This document shows positions 1 to 11,220 of a stretch of 64,000 bases of DNA, piece by piece (position 1 is the first letter of the stretch; each line of letters starts with the position of its first letter). Below the pieces are notes generated by a model. That model made no database searches. It saw nothing but the letters and a program-made list of their open reading frames with translations, and was not told the DNA's origin. The DNA lies in assembly GCA_013399015.1 (NCBI GenBank), contig VWZX01002303.1:9446-73445 (forward strand). The letters run 5' to 3'. A program made the translations under genes and the position numbers. Origin of the DNA: Galbula dea (taxonomy: Eukaryota; Chordata; Aves; Piciformes; Galbulidae).

Positions 1-412
1 GCGTGTGCTCATCCAAGCCACGAGCAGCCAGCTTCTCTAGGAGAATGCTGTGGGAAACTGTGTCAAACGCCTTGCTAAAGTCAAGGTAGACAACATCCAC
101 AGCCCTTCCTTCATCTAATAAGCGGGTTACCCCATCGTAGAAGGAGATCAGGTTAGTCATACAGGACCTGCCCTTCATGAAGCCATGCTGAGTGGACCCG
201 ATCCTCTGGCCGCTCTGCAAGTGCCGCAGAAGTGTACTCAGGATGATCTGCTCCATCAGCTTTCCTGGCACAGAAGTCAGACCGACAGGCCTATAATTTC
301 CCAGATCATCCTTCCTTCCCTTCTTATATATGGGGGTAACATTGGCTGATTTCCAGTCTGCTGGTACCTCCCCAGTCAGCCAGGACTTTTGAAAAATGAT
401 GGAAAGAAATGC
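1..412 (-). mobile_element. CR1 LINE fragment, start of reverse transcriptase (truncated by window edge)
   Basis: Read on the minus strand, this stretch translates without a stop into the endonuclease-RT linker and the first RT blocks of a CR1 ORF2. It shows a VPADWK-type segment, then IYKKGRKDD, NYRPVGLTSVPGK, a GFMKGRSC block and the conserved VYLDFSKAFDTVSHS motif. It starts near 412 and runs off the left edge of the window after LDEHT. The same LDEHT border ends the CR1 copy at 18837. Open frame over about 135 codons suggests a fairly young copy. It lies in a SMYD3 intron, antisense to the gene. Confidence 0.9.
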
Positions 413-705
413 CTTCTTCCTTTTGTTTCTTGGGAAGTGTCTCCACTTGCTGATGACAGAAAGCAGCCGTAACAAAGGTTTCTTGTGGTACACTTTTTAT
501 GTGTATCACTGGGGTTTTTTTATACCCGACTTTAAAAGGAGGTAAAGATTGTCTCCTAGGAGGTTAATCAAACTTCAGAGCACCTGAAAATTCTTATACC
601 TCTGGTAGGATTCTGCACAAAATGTTGTAACTCAAAATTCACAGAACCAGTCTCCAGATTCCCAGTCTCATATCTGAAGTTACAAATAATAGAAATTAGA
701 TGGTA

Positions 706-1668
706 TTTTCATACAATCATAGAATGGCTGAGGTTGGAAGGGACCTTAAGGATCATCTAGTTCCAACCCCCCTGCCATGGGCAGGGACGCCACATGCACT
801 AGACGAGGTCATCCAGGGCCACATCCAGCCTGGCCTTAAACACTGCCAGGGATGGGGCCCCCACAACCTCTCTGGGCAACCTGTTCCAGTGCCTCACCAC
901 CCTTTGGGTTAAGAACCTCCTTCTAATCTCCAGCCTAAATTTCTCCTCCTTTAGCTTGTAGCCATTCCCCCGTGTCCTGTTGCAATCAGACCAGGAGAAA
1001 AGTCTCTCTCCTTCTGCCCTATAATCCCCTTTCAGGTACTGAAAGGCTGCTAATAAGGTCTCCTCTAAGCCTCTTCTCCAGGCTGAACAACCTCAATTCC
1101 TTCAGCCTGTCCTTGTGCTTCAGTCCTTTGATCATCTTTGTGGCCCTCCTCTGGACCTGCTCCAAGTGGTCCACATCTTTTTTATGCTGAGGAGCCCAGA
1201 ACTGTACACAGTACTCCAGNATGCTGAGGAGCCCAGACCTGTACACAGTCCTCCAGATGGGGCCTCACGAGGGCAGAATAGAGAGGCAGAATCACCTCCT
1301 TAGACCTGCTGGTCCTGCCTCTCCTGATGCATCCCAGGACACATTTAGCCTTCTGGGCTGCGAGTACACATTGCCGGCTCATGTCCAGCTTGTAATCTAT
1401 CATGACCCCCAAGTCCTTCTCTGTACGGCTGTTCTCAACGAGTTCTTCTCCCAGCCTATACTCATATCTTGGGTTGCTCCTACCCAGATGCAGGACCTTA
1501 CTCTTGGACTTGTTGAATTTCATTTGATTCTCACAGGCCCACTTTTCAAGCCTGTCCAGGTCCCTCTGAATGGCATCTCGCCCCTCTGGCGTGTCAACCA
1601 CACGCCAAGCTTGGTGTCGTCCGCGAACTTGCTGAGGGTGCACTCAATACCTCTGTCCAGGTCATCAC
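706..1668 (-). mobile_element. CR1 LINE 3' portion, 'TAGTTCCAACCCCCCTGCC' tail type
   Basis: The left end is the reverse complement of a CR1 tail (CATAGAATGGCTGAGGTTGG). The minus strand then encodes the CR1 ORF2 C-terminal part: VVDTPEGRDAIQRDLDRLE, FNKSKSKVLHLG, KDLGVMIDYKLD, RSKEVILPLYSALVRPHLE and, after the N at 1220, RRATKMIKGL. It is 5'-truncated near 1668, around the position of the RT FADD region. The frame is interrupted at an N with a short duplication (1184-1256), which may be an assembly fault. This is one of the older-looking subfamilies in the window. Confidence 0.92.
1184..1256. repeat. 36-bp imperfect tandem duplication around a single N
   Basis: Positions 1184-1219 and 1221-1256 are the same 36-bp CR1 segment, differing at two bases, and are separated by one N at 1220. 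Other CR1 copies here carry this segment (coding VQFWAPQ on the minus strand) only once. A gap joined across overlapping contig ends, or across two alleles, would produce exactly this. A true tandem duplication is the alternative. Confidence 0.85.
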
Positions 1669-3668
1669 TGGGATATTGAGATGCAACTGCACTGTGAAAA
1701 CATCTAAAGCAGAGAGGTTAAACAGTGTTTCATGACAACCTGCTCTTGAAAGAAGGTCTTGATGTCTGATGCTCAGAGTACCCATTCATCTCATGTTTTA
1801 TTTTGCATATACCCTGGTATAAAAAGCTAATGCATCTTTTTGGAAAGGAGAAAGCAAAACTATTTCAACTCCTGTGTGTCAGACTTTTCACATAATGGAA
1901 CACATACCTTTAATAGACATGATGAAACAATCTCTATGACTCTACCATGATCAGAATTGAATATTGTTAATGTAAACAGCTTTATAGTCATAATAGGAGA
2001 TTTGCAAGGAAGAGGGATTCATTGAGTTCTAAAGAAATGTTTGACCTTTGCTACTTCATAATCCATTAGTGAGAGAGAAGGTCCACATAAGCTGGCTTTC
2101 TTTCTGTTTCACCTGGAAGGCACTATTTTTTCAATAAATACTAAAATTAAGTCAATATTTTTAGAACCAGGATAATTGACAATTTAAATGGACTAATCTT
2201 TGCTCTGAAGTTGTCTGACACTTTATATCCAATGCCAGCAGGAAATAAATAATTAAGATGTATGCTTTTGGTAATTGATCAGGAACATTTGAGTGGGTTG
2301 CATAAATAAAAGACTAATCAAAGTATTGTCCAACCATTTAAAAAACCACATGCCTTACTGCATGTACATTTATTTCAATTAATGTTGCTGTCAGAATTTA
2401 TGAGAAAATTTGAAAAAGGATTTCATTTTCACCTTATGGTTAATGCTTTCATAAATAATAATTTGTCAATCTATAGGATAAAATATGCTAATAAATTATT
2501 TAGTGTACCTCTTTAAAATAGAGGTGTGCACTTACTCTTCTGGGCATTTACTCTATGGATAAAACTGCAACTTCCAAATCTCATTTCCATGTCTGCCAAA
2601 TCCTACTCTAACTCATCTTCTGTTCTAACAAGAATTAATTATATGAATAATCTAATGTTATGCAGAACAGACTTTTTCAGAACAGACTTTTCTTGTTTAT
2701 CATGCAGTGTTTTTCTACATAAAATATTTTACTTATATTGCATTGATAACTGACCAACAGTTTCTCTAAAAAACTTTAAAAAAATAATAAGTATCTGTTC
2801 CAAACCAAATCAGATATTGAAAAAATCCATTAAAAATTGGGTTCTGTTTCTTGTTTAAGCACATGAAAATGGTACTTGCTAATAATTTAGAAATTGCTGA
2901 TCTATCTTGGAGTTGAACACCAAGAAACTTCAGTTTGATAGTCTGGACTAGGGCTATATCTACTTGCAAGCAACTTCCATTCTTCTCCTTTCTTCTCTAA
3001 AGCCACTTTAGTGTTGTATGATTGTGTGAGGGAAGAATACACTCCCAAGCTGAAGCTTTGAGATTAAATGAAAGGATTAAATGAATGGCAAATTGAATGT
3101 GCTTTTTTTTTGTGGGATCTTTTACATGCAAACCAAAATAAGACATACACTATTTCACAGGCTTTGTATTTATTTATGCCTGTATCAGATTGCCACAGTC
3201 AAGGCTGCTATTTATTTCAAAACTGTCCATATATATGTTTTGGTCTCCACTGGCACTCATTAAAAGGTCCTGTGACAGCTTGGCATCAGCAGTGTCCCTG
3301 CATGGAAACAGCCACTCTTTTCATCAGCACTTACTGCCATCTGCATTGTTGGTCTAAGCTTCTCAGGCTCTGTGGAGAGTGGCTTTTTTATTTGCCCTCT
3401 GGTCAGGAAAGGAGGGTCTCTGCATGTGTTTAACCCCACATGTTTGCAGGATACTAATATTTCTGCTTTTAATTGACTGCAGTTTTACACAAGAGCGTGT
3501 CCCAGATGTGATTGCTCTAAAATGAAAGAGCACCAGTGTGGGGCTTGAAAGTTTCCCATCCAATTACCAATTGCCCCTTCCTTTTATTTTGAAAGGGTTT
3601 TTTTCACTTGAGTATGGGGTTTCCAAATGATTCTGGTAATCCTGGATTTTTTTCTCTTGTTTTTACAG

Positions 3669-3736
3669 GTGACCTGTAACTGTTTCACCATCAGTAATGG
3701 AGAGATGCAGGATGTTGGTGTTGGCCTGTATCCCAG
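3669..3736 (+). CDS. SMYD3: SMYD3 exon, SET domain (about residues 178-200)
   Basis: SMYD3 is a SET and MYND-domain lysine methyltransferase, described as acting on histone H3/H4 and on cytoplasmic MAP3K2. This 68-nt exon follows a TTTTACAG acceptor and ends at CCCAG before GTACTG. It reads VTCNCFTISNGEMQDVGVG then LYP, with two bases left over to complete a Ser codon in the next exon. The Phe of CNCF aligns with human Phe183, a lysine-channel residue. Spacing to the NHxC motif in the next exon is the same as in human SMYD3. SMYD1 and SMYD2 fit less well. Human numbering is from memory of the family. Confidence 0.95.
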
Positions 3737-6152
3737 GTACTGTGGACACTGTTTCATTCACAGGCAAAATCTATGTTAGTTTTTTTACCTAGGTAGCTGT
3801 AAGGGCCATCAAAGAAGCAGGTAAAATATCTAAATGAGAAACTGGGAAATGTGAGTATATTGAAGGAGATTAAAAAATGTAATCAAGTGGAAAATGTTTT
3901 TAATAGTCCTGATCACAATGACAAAGCAGTTTAAATAATATATGTCTTTATATTTTATTATTATGGAGTTGGTAGTTTTTTCTAAGTAAGAATATAGCTG
4001 ACATCAAAAATGTGTGACTGGGACTAGTAAAAGGAAGCAGCCAAGAGCCTTCTGAACTGGCATTTAAAAGAAAAAGATTGAACACATTTATTAGTAAATT
4101 ACTGTAACTAAGAAACTACTAAGGTGAAAAGATAAGCTCCTTGAGAGATGGTTGTTAATAGTTTAATTTCTTCTTATTATTTCTTATTTGTACTGGGGAA
4201 GAAGTACATACCAGGGAAGGTTTTGCCTTCATGGAAGTACTTGTGGAACTTAGTATGTATATTTTAAAATGATATTTTATTATCTCAGGTTTTTTGTTGC
4301 TGCATGGTTGAACTATGTTTTCAATACCTCAGTGGGCCTGTCACTGTTGTGTCTTTTTCTGCTAGTGTCACGAGTGTAAGATTTGGCTAAGGACACTTAA
4401 TATCTTGGGGCCTGCCCTGTGGTAAAGATAAGGGAAAGGTGGTGAGGAGGACATGGGAATTAGTGTTATGAAAAGTACAGAACAGTCATTTGATTTTGTA
4501 GTGGAATGGGAACAAATCCTTTCACATACTTGTGAAAAGATGGAATATTATTTTTGAGCATTACTATCAGTGCAATATTTTGTTTTGATTGAAAGAAGCC
4601 CCTGACTGTGGAGAAAGGAGTTATTTGTGCTCTGTGTTACTACACTGCCAAGAGACTCTTTCCCAAGCCAGTTTAGAGCAGTTTGAGTTTTGCTTGTAGC
4701 AAATCACCCTGAGCTGGGAAAACTGTGGACTTAAGTCTGTGGTTCCCAAATCCTAGGCAAATGTCCTTCCAGATGAGTTCATATGCTTCCACATGAAATT
4801 GTCACTAAACCCGCTAGTGTTCCCACGACATGAAATGTGGCTTAATGTGCTTTGTTTAATCACATTAAGAGGTTCTATATTGTTGCATGGCTTGATAGCT
4901 TCAGCATCCCAATATATTTTAAAACAGATAAAAGCCTGTGGTCTTTCTCTGCATCACCTTGTCAGCACCTTTAGGATTATGCCCAGTGATCTCACAATGA
5001 ATGAAACGGATACTCTCTCCCACTGTACATTACTGGGTTCACGTGGAGATTAACTGCAGATATTTTGTTAGTTCAGAAAGGATTTGAGAAGCATCAGGCT
5101 CATTTTGATAGCTCCTTTAGGAGTCAAGAACTGAGTAAACATGGTCTGGGGCAGGGCTCTGACCTTCAGCAACATCCTGTATTTTGCCATCAACAGTTGA
5201 GATTTTGAGTTACTGAATCAAGTAGACAAGGAAAGCAAATAAAAGCAGGCAGGAGCCAGGTAAGCCCAAACTTTCTTCCAGCCTGATGATGCCAGAGTTG
5301 TTCTTTCAGTAGGTCACTCCCATAGGGGAAGAACCATCAGCCCAATGTCTGCTAATGGACTAATGTCAGCCTGGCAAAGTCAGTTTTTTCTAAGCTAATG
5401 TAACATGTGACTCAAAAATACATAGGAGATTTTGTTGATGTTATTCTTAACAGTCTTCTTCAAAAGAGAGGGAAGGGCATATCTGTGTCAGGAGATCCAC
5501 CACTGTTTGTGTCTCTTGGGAGCGGGAGCAGCTTGCCATTGTGCTGCTCCCAGCTATGCTGCTTCAGCTGTCACACACCACAGGAACTGAGGGTGAACCA
5601 AAATATGCATAAAACAGAGGCAATGTCTGTATCTCTTTAAAATACAAGTACTCAAAGTGCTTTGGGTTTGGCACAGAGTATTCTTCATACTGTTATGAAG
5701 CACGGGTTGATTGCTGGCCTCTTTGAGCTGCAGTTCCTGAAACTGAGCAGAAGTAGCAGAAATAAAACAACCTCAAGGGTGTAACCTTTTGCTTTGAACT
5801 GTCCAGGTTGCCTTATTTACCCTTCAGTGTTTTGCTTTTTCCTAAGTCAGGCTTCTTGAAGAGTCCCTGGGAGGCCATCACCTCCCTCCCACCCTGAGTA
5901 CACAGAAGGCAGAAGCATGTGAAGACATCCAGGCATGGCTCCTGTTAGCAACGAATATAAATCTTCCAAGCATTAGTTTTCTTCCCATACCCAAGAGCAG
6001 CTGATTTACCAGGGATTTTATTTGTTTCATGACTTAATTGCTTGACACTTCAGATGTAATCATGTTAGCTACTTTTAAATGATTAAAGGGGAATGGCAGT
6101 GGAGGCTCCCCTGTCAAGTTCTCTCTTTCTCTCCCTCTATCACCCCCCACAG
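3737..6152 (+). other. SMYD3: SMYD3 intron, 2.4 kb
   Basis: GT donor (GTACTG) at 3737 and AG acceptor at 6151-6152, preceded by a strong pyrimidine tract (TCTCCCTCTATCACCCCCCAC). This is apparently unique AT-rich intronic sequence. I recognise no CR1, LTR or RNA gene in it. Confidence 0.85.
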
Positions 6153-6255
6153 CATGTCTTTACTGAACCACAACTGTGACCCAAACTGCGTGATCGTTTT
6201 TGAAGGATACCAGCTTTTGCTTCGCTCTGTCCGAGAGATCCAGATTGGTGAAGAG
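6153..6255 (+). CDS. SMYD3: SMYD3 exon, SET NHxC motif (about residues 200-234)
   Basis: This 103-nt exon completes the split Ser codon and reads MSLLNHNCDPNCVIVFEG followed by YQLLLRSVREIQIGEE. It contains the SET-domain N-H-x-C motif that contacts S-adenosylmethionine: Asn205 and His206 are present, and Cys208, a zinc ligand of the post-SET centre, is present. Human SMYD3 has Ser at the third position (NHSC); here AAC encodes Asn. It ends with the GEE of the conserved GEEL sequence in phase 0 before a GTAATT donor. The match to SMYD3 is close and gap-free. Confidence 0.96.
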
Positions 6256-7990
6256 GTAATTAACTTGTCCTCCCTTCCATCACAGACACCTGCAACAATG
6301 ACATCTCCCTAAATAAATTCCAGACTGCAGGGCCACCAGCTTAATATTTTGATGATATATTGATGCCACTTTCTAGCACATAGCTATCGGGGGAAAATGA
6401 TAAATAGAATCATCTCCTCACACTGCCTGGGCCCCATAATCATTACTTCTCATAAATCACTAGCAGTCTTGATAAATTCTTTTCCCTCCTTTCCTCCTCT
6501 GGCACTTCATTTTGTTTGTATTTGAAAGTCTTTACTCTGATGGAAACATCTGCAAATTTCTGGGTGGAATGCAGTCCTTGCAACAATAAGCATTTGTCAG
6601 GCTGCAACCATACTTGCATAGTAAACCCCTCACTGAAAGTAGCAAGACAAGGTTTGTTTTCTTGTCCATTTCATTAGGAAAGACTTCAAAATATCTCTTT
6701 CAAAAGATTTCTGATTTGACCTAAGGTATTCTCAGATTTGTTTTTACAACAGCATTTGTATTACTTTGAAAATACTCATCTGTGGCTAAGTAAGCTTTTG
6801 CAGCAAAGAAATACTGAATTTGCTTAGGAAGGCCTGCAAAGATGTGTGTATATATGTAACTTTACATGCACCAGTGACCTATGTGGTCCTAGCTGTTGGT
6901 CATTTCAAAATCATGACCTAACATAAATATGGTTCACACCTATGTTTCAATTAAGGGCATACATATTCAAATTTAGAAGTACTATCTGATTTCTTGGTGG
7001 TTTTTTTGTTGTTTCTTTGTTTGTGGTTTTTTATGGTATCCTTTCTCTAAGATAGTAGGCCATCAAACTAAGCAAATGCTAAAATATTTTTTTAAGCAAA
7101 TGGTAAAATACTTTTTAAGCAGAATATTGTAAAGAACCAAGAGAAATGATTTTGCATGCTTACATTTTTGCCAAGAGAAGTCTTTTAGGATGCAATATAC
7201 TTTTGTGGAGCTATTAAGTGTAGACATCTTTCAGTGTGGCATTCTAGTTCAAGCCAAATTATAGACACCTTTCTTGCATTTTATCCATACACCAGAACTT
7301 TCCTCTTGTGTTTATCTGAAAATACATTAGATTTTAATGTCTTCCCAGAGTGCCTTTGGTTTCATTATTAGAGTTCTAAGTTCTGAAGCTGTCTTATTTT
7401 TAGGTACATGAATATATTTTTTCTAGAGGAATTTCATAAAGCAATTTTTTGTAATAAACAGCTCTTATAGAGTGGGAGAGGCCTTCAGATGGCCCTGGAT
7501 GGTTCTGGAGTGAGAAGTGAAGTAGAAGTCCCTTGCAAGTATGATCACTGCACAGATTGTGCTACAGCTATGAAGCTAAGGGCCAAATTTTAGACTTGTT
7601 GTTAGTGGTCTGTAACCCACAGAAGTCTCTACGTTGCAATTAGTGGTGAAACAGATGTGGTGTTAAGTTACAAGTAATTTGTAAGACAGTCAGGAAATAA
7701 ATATAAGTTATAAAGCAAGGCAGCTAGGACCAGTTTGTTTGCAGTGGCTTTGGCAGTTATGTGACTGCAGGCTTTAAAATGACTGCACTTTATGTAGGTA
7801 TATTTTCTAAAAACTTTTGCCTCCAATGAGGCAGTAAAATAAAATCAGACTTTTCCAAAAAGCTCAGGTTCTGTTGTCTTTGTTGCCACTATTGCTTCTG
7901 GTTTTGGTCCTGAAAGGAAACCTTGCCTTAAGGAACATGTGAGATTTAGTTGCAAGACCACTGTCTACATATTTGAGAAATCATGATGGT

Positions 7991-8916
7991 CAGGTGAAGT
8001 CCCTGGTGGCTGGAAAAAGGGTAACATCATCCTCATTTTCAAAAAGGGCAGAAAGGAGGACCCAAAGAACTACAGACCAGTGAGCCTCACCTCTGTGCCT
8101 GGGAAGATCATGGAATGAATTGTCATGCAAGCAGCCTTAAGGCACATGCAAGACAAAGAGGTGATGCTAGAAAGCCAGCACAGATTCACTATGGACAAAC
8201 CCTGCCTGACCAATCTGGTGGCCTTCTGTGATGGAGTGACTGCTGCAGCCAACAAGGGAAGACCAACTGATGTCATCTACCTAAACTTCTGTAAGGCCCT
8301 TGACACAGTCCCACATGACATCCTTATCTCTAAATCAGAGAGAGATGGATATGAAGGGTGGACTATTTGGTAGATAAGAAATTGGCTGGATGGATGCTGC
8401 CAGAGTGTTGCAGTGAATGGCTCTATGCCTAGGTGGAGACCAGTGATGAATGGTGTCTCTGAGGGCTCTGTCTTGGGACTAGTGAGAGAACCATATTAGG
8501 TTCAACAAGTCCAAGTGTAATGTCTTGCACCTGGGTCTGGGTAATCCTAGGCATGAGTACAGTCTGGGAGATGAATTCATTGAGAGCAGCCCTGTGGACT
8601 TGGGGGCCATGGTGGGTGGAAAGCTGGATACGAGTTAGCGCACTTGCAGCCCAGAAAGCCAACAGTATCCTGGGCTGCATCAGGAGAGGAATGACCAGCA
8701 GGTCAAGTGAGGTGATTCTGCCCCTCTACTCTGCCCTCGTGAGCCCCACCTGTAGTACTGCATCCAGTTCTGGGACCCTCAGCATAAAGATGTTGAAGAG
8801 CACTGTTCCCAAGACAGAGCCCTCAGGGACATAAGAAAGATGTGCACCTTTTAGAGCAGATCCAGAGAAGGGCCATGAAAATTACCAGAAGGCTGGAGCA
8901 CCTCCCCTGTGAGGAT
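7991..8916 (+). mobile_element. Older CR1 LINE, left half (split by a younger CR1)
   Basis: The + strand shows degenerate CR1 ORF2: IFKKGRKEDPKNYRP, VSLTSVPGKIME, then NFCKALDTVPHDI and a later FNKSK-like region. It has stops and frameshifts. Near 8485 the sequence jumps from VLGL straight to the FNKSK region, so the RT FADD block is deleted. The copy is cut at about 8916 (GGAGCACCTCCCCTGTGAGGA). It resumes at 10161 with CAGGCTGGAAGAGTTGAGAT, exactly where a CR1 consensus would continue. Confidence 0.9.
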
Positions 8917-10160
8917 GATTCAGTAAGGGGAAGTCATGCTTGCCTAATCTGATAGCCTTTTATGATGGCACAACCAGGTGGATAGATGAGGGGAGTGCAG
9001 TGGATGTGGTATTCCTTGACTTCAGCAAAGCCTTTGATACTGTCTCCCATAGTATCCTCACAGCCAAGCTCAAGAAGTATGGATTGGGCAATTGTGCAGT
9101 GAGGTGGATTGGGAACTGGCTGAAGGACAGAGCCCAGAGAGTTGTGGTCAGTGGAGCAGAGTCTCACTGGAGGTCTGTGACTAGGGGTGTCCCCCAGGGG
9201 TCGGTGCTGGGTCCAATACTTTTCAACATATTCATTAATGACCTGGATGAAGACATAGAGTGTACTCTCAGCAAGTTTGCTGATGATATGAAGCTGGGGG
9301 GAGTGGCTGACACACCAGAAGACTGAGCTGCCATCCAGCCTGACCTGGACAGGCTGGAGTGCTGGGCAGGGAGAAATCTAATGCAGTTCAACGAAAGCAA
9401 GTGTAGGGTCCTGCATCAGGGGAAGAATAACCCCATGCATTAGTACAGGCTGGGGGCTGATCTACTGGAAAGCAGCATCTGGGGAGAAAGACCTAGGGGT
9501 TCTGGTGGACAGGAGGATGACCGTGAGCCAGCAGTGTGCCCTTGCAGTGGGGAAGGCCGATGGCATCCTGGGATGCATGAAGAAGAGCGTGGCCAGCAGG
9601 TCGAGGGAGGTTATCCTCCCCCTCTACTCTGCGCTGCTGAGGCCCCACCTGGAGTACTGTGTCCAGTTCTGGGCTCCCCAGTTCAAGAAGGACAGGGAAC
9701 TACTGGAGAAAGTCCAGCACAGAGCCACCAAGATGATCAAGGGAGTGGAGCACCTACCCTATGAGGACAGGTTGAGAGAGCTGGGGCTTTTTAGCCTGGA
9801 GAAGAGGAGACTGAGGGGGAACCTCATAAATGTCTATAAATATGTTAAAGGCCAGTGTCAGGAAGAAGGAGCCAGGCTCTTCTCAATGTCATCCAATGTT
9901 AGGACAAGGGGCAATGGGAGCAAATTAGAGCATAGGAGGTTTAGTGTTAATATGAGGAAGAATTTTTTCACAGTGAGGGTGACAGAACACTGGAACAGGC
10001 TGCCCAGGGGGTTGTGGAGTCTCCTACTCTGGAGACATTCAAAGCCCACCTGGACTTGTTCCTGTCTGACCTTATCTAAGGTGTCCTGCTTTGGCAGGGG
10101 GCTTGGACTTGATGATCTTTCTAGGTCCCTTCCAACCCCTAACATTCTGTGATTCTATGA
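8917..10160 (+). mobile_element. Younger CR1 LINE inserted in the older CR1
   Basis: This 5'-truncated CR1 starts within RT (GATTCAGTAAGGGGAAGTCA) and ends in CATTCTGTGATTCTATGA. It encodes NLIAFYDGTTRW, VVFLDFSKAFDTVSHSIL, GVPQGSVLGPILFNIFINDL and the RT catalytic-site form FADD at about 9278-9289. A stop follows near 9325. A second open stretch (about 9505-10060) holds SREVILPLYSALLRPHLEYC and RRLRGNLINVYKYVKG. The tail is related to the GTTGGACTAGATGATCTTTCGAGG group. It is less decayed than the CR1 it interrupts. Confidence 0.93.
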
Positions 10161-10557
10161 CAGGCTGGAAGAGTTGAGATTGTTCAGCCTGGAGAAGAGA
10201 AGGCTTCAGGCAGACATTATAGTTGCCTTCCAATACCTAAAGGAGGCTTCTAAGGGGGAGAGAGAGACTTTACACAGGTAGAAAGTAATAGGACAAGGGG
10301 GAATGGCTTCAAACTGAAGGAGGGAAGATTTAGATTGGATCTTAGAAAAAAATTCTTTAGTCAGAGGGTGGTGAAGTGCTGGAACAGGTTGCCCAAAGAG
10401 GTTGTGGCTGCCCCATCCCTGGCAGTGTTCAAGACCAGGTTGGATGTGGCCCTGGGCAATCTGGCCTGGTGAGTGGCATCCCTGCCCATGGCAGGGGGGG
10501 GGGATCTAGATAATCTTTAGGGTCCCTTCTAACCCAGGCCATTCTTTGATTCTGTGA
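10161..10557 (+). mobile_element. Older CR1 LINE, right half and 3' end
   Basis: This continues the copy begun at 7991. It codes for a degenerate LEELRLFSLEKRRLQAD-like segment and ends in the tail GGTCCCTTCTAACCCAGGCC plus ATTCTTTGATTCTGTGA. A G homopolymer lies at about 10494-10503. The tail is of the 'CTGCCCATGGCAGGGGGG' type shared with the copies at 706, 13552 and 23596. Confidence 0.9.
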
Positions 10558-10965
10558 ATATATACACATATATCTATATACACTGTGTTAAAATAGGTGC
10601 CTTCTTGACTTACCTGGAAGTAAAAATTTCCATCTGATGTACATGCTGCTTTGAATAAAGACCTGTCTAAGGAAGAATGGCACAAGTGACAAAGTAAAGA
10701 TACAAAGTGAATATTAATATAGACCTGTTATGGCAAGAGGAAGGAAAAGGAAATTATTATGAGGGTATGTAGAACTCAGCAGTTTAATATTATATTTTCA
10801 ACACCCAATAACTTTTCCTCTTACACAACTGCTACCACTTTTCATTTTGTGTCCTGCATGGTAGCTTGGTACAACTTTATTCCACTCTCTCTTACTGATT
10901 GCCTGCATCAGATTGAGCTGAGTTTTGTTAATAGCCATGTATTGAATTTACACACCTTTGTATGT

Positions 10966-11012
10966 AGAATCATAGAATCATATGGGTTGGAAGGGACCTC
11001 CAGAGGTCATCT
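10966..11012 (-). mobile_element. Minimal CR1 tail, about 45 bp
   Basis: Reverse complement of a CR1 end: AGAATCATAGAATCATATGG, then GTTGGAAGGGACCTCCAGAG. It is flanked by the 5-bp direct repeat TGTAG (10963-10967 and 11012-11016), which fits a target-site duplication at a very strongly 5'-truncated insertion. With so few bases chance is possible. Confidence 0.75.
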
Positions 11013-11176
11013 GTAGTACATTACCTGTTATGAGCTGAATTTTTCACTTTTACTACTGAGGTCATGATCTGAGCTAATAGGAGAGAAAATGCATGTTAGG
11101 GAGAAATCTGATTGGATTTCCTGGATAAATCAAGTACTCTGGGGTGACAGGATGAACCCTATTTGAAGTCATGAGG

Positions 11177-11220
11177 TGTTATGGTTTGGATTAGAACAGA
11201 GAGCCCTTAAACCCACCACA
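11177..11220. mobile_element. 44-bp LTR-like remnant with TG...CA ends and direct-repeat flanks
   Basis: It begins TGTTATGGTTTGGATTAGAA, like the start of avian ERV LTRs, and ends TTAAACCCACCACA, like an LTR end. Immediately outside, TGAGG occurs on both sides (11172-11176 and 11221-11225), and the repeat can be extended to CATGAGG. The size is far below any normal LTR, so it is either an internally deleted solo LTR or chance. Strand is unclear because the ends are weakly inverted. Confidence 0.4.

Larger units (their letters stand above)
1..3668 (+). other. SMYD3: SMYD3 intron, 3' part (upstream of first visible exon)
   Basis: This is sequence 5' of the first recognisable SMYD3 exon. It contains two minus-strand CR1 pieces (1-412 and 706-1668). 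From 1669 to 3668 I see AT-rich, apparently unique intronic DNA with no recognisable exon, RNA gene or repeat. The preceding SMYD3 exon (the segment just before the Phe183 motif) was looked for by eye and not found here. The intron ends in a TTTTACAG acceptor. Confidence 0.7.
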
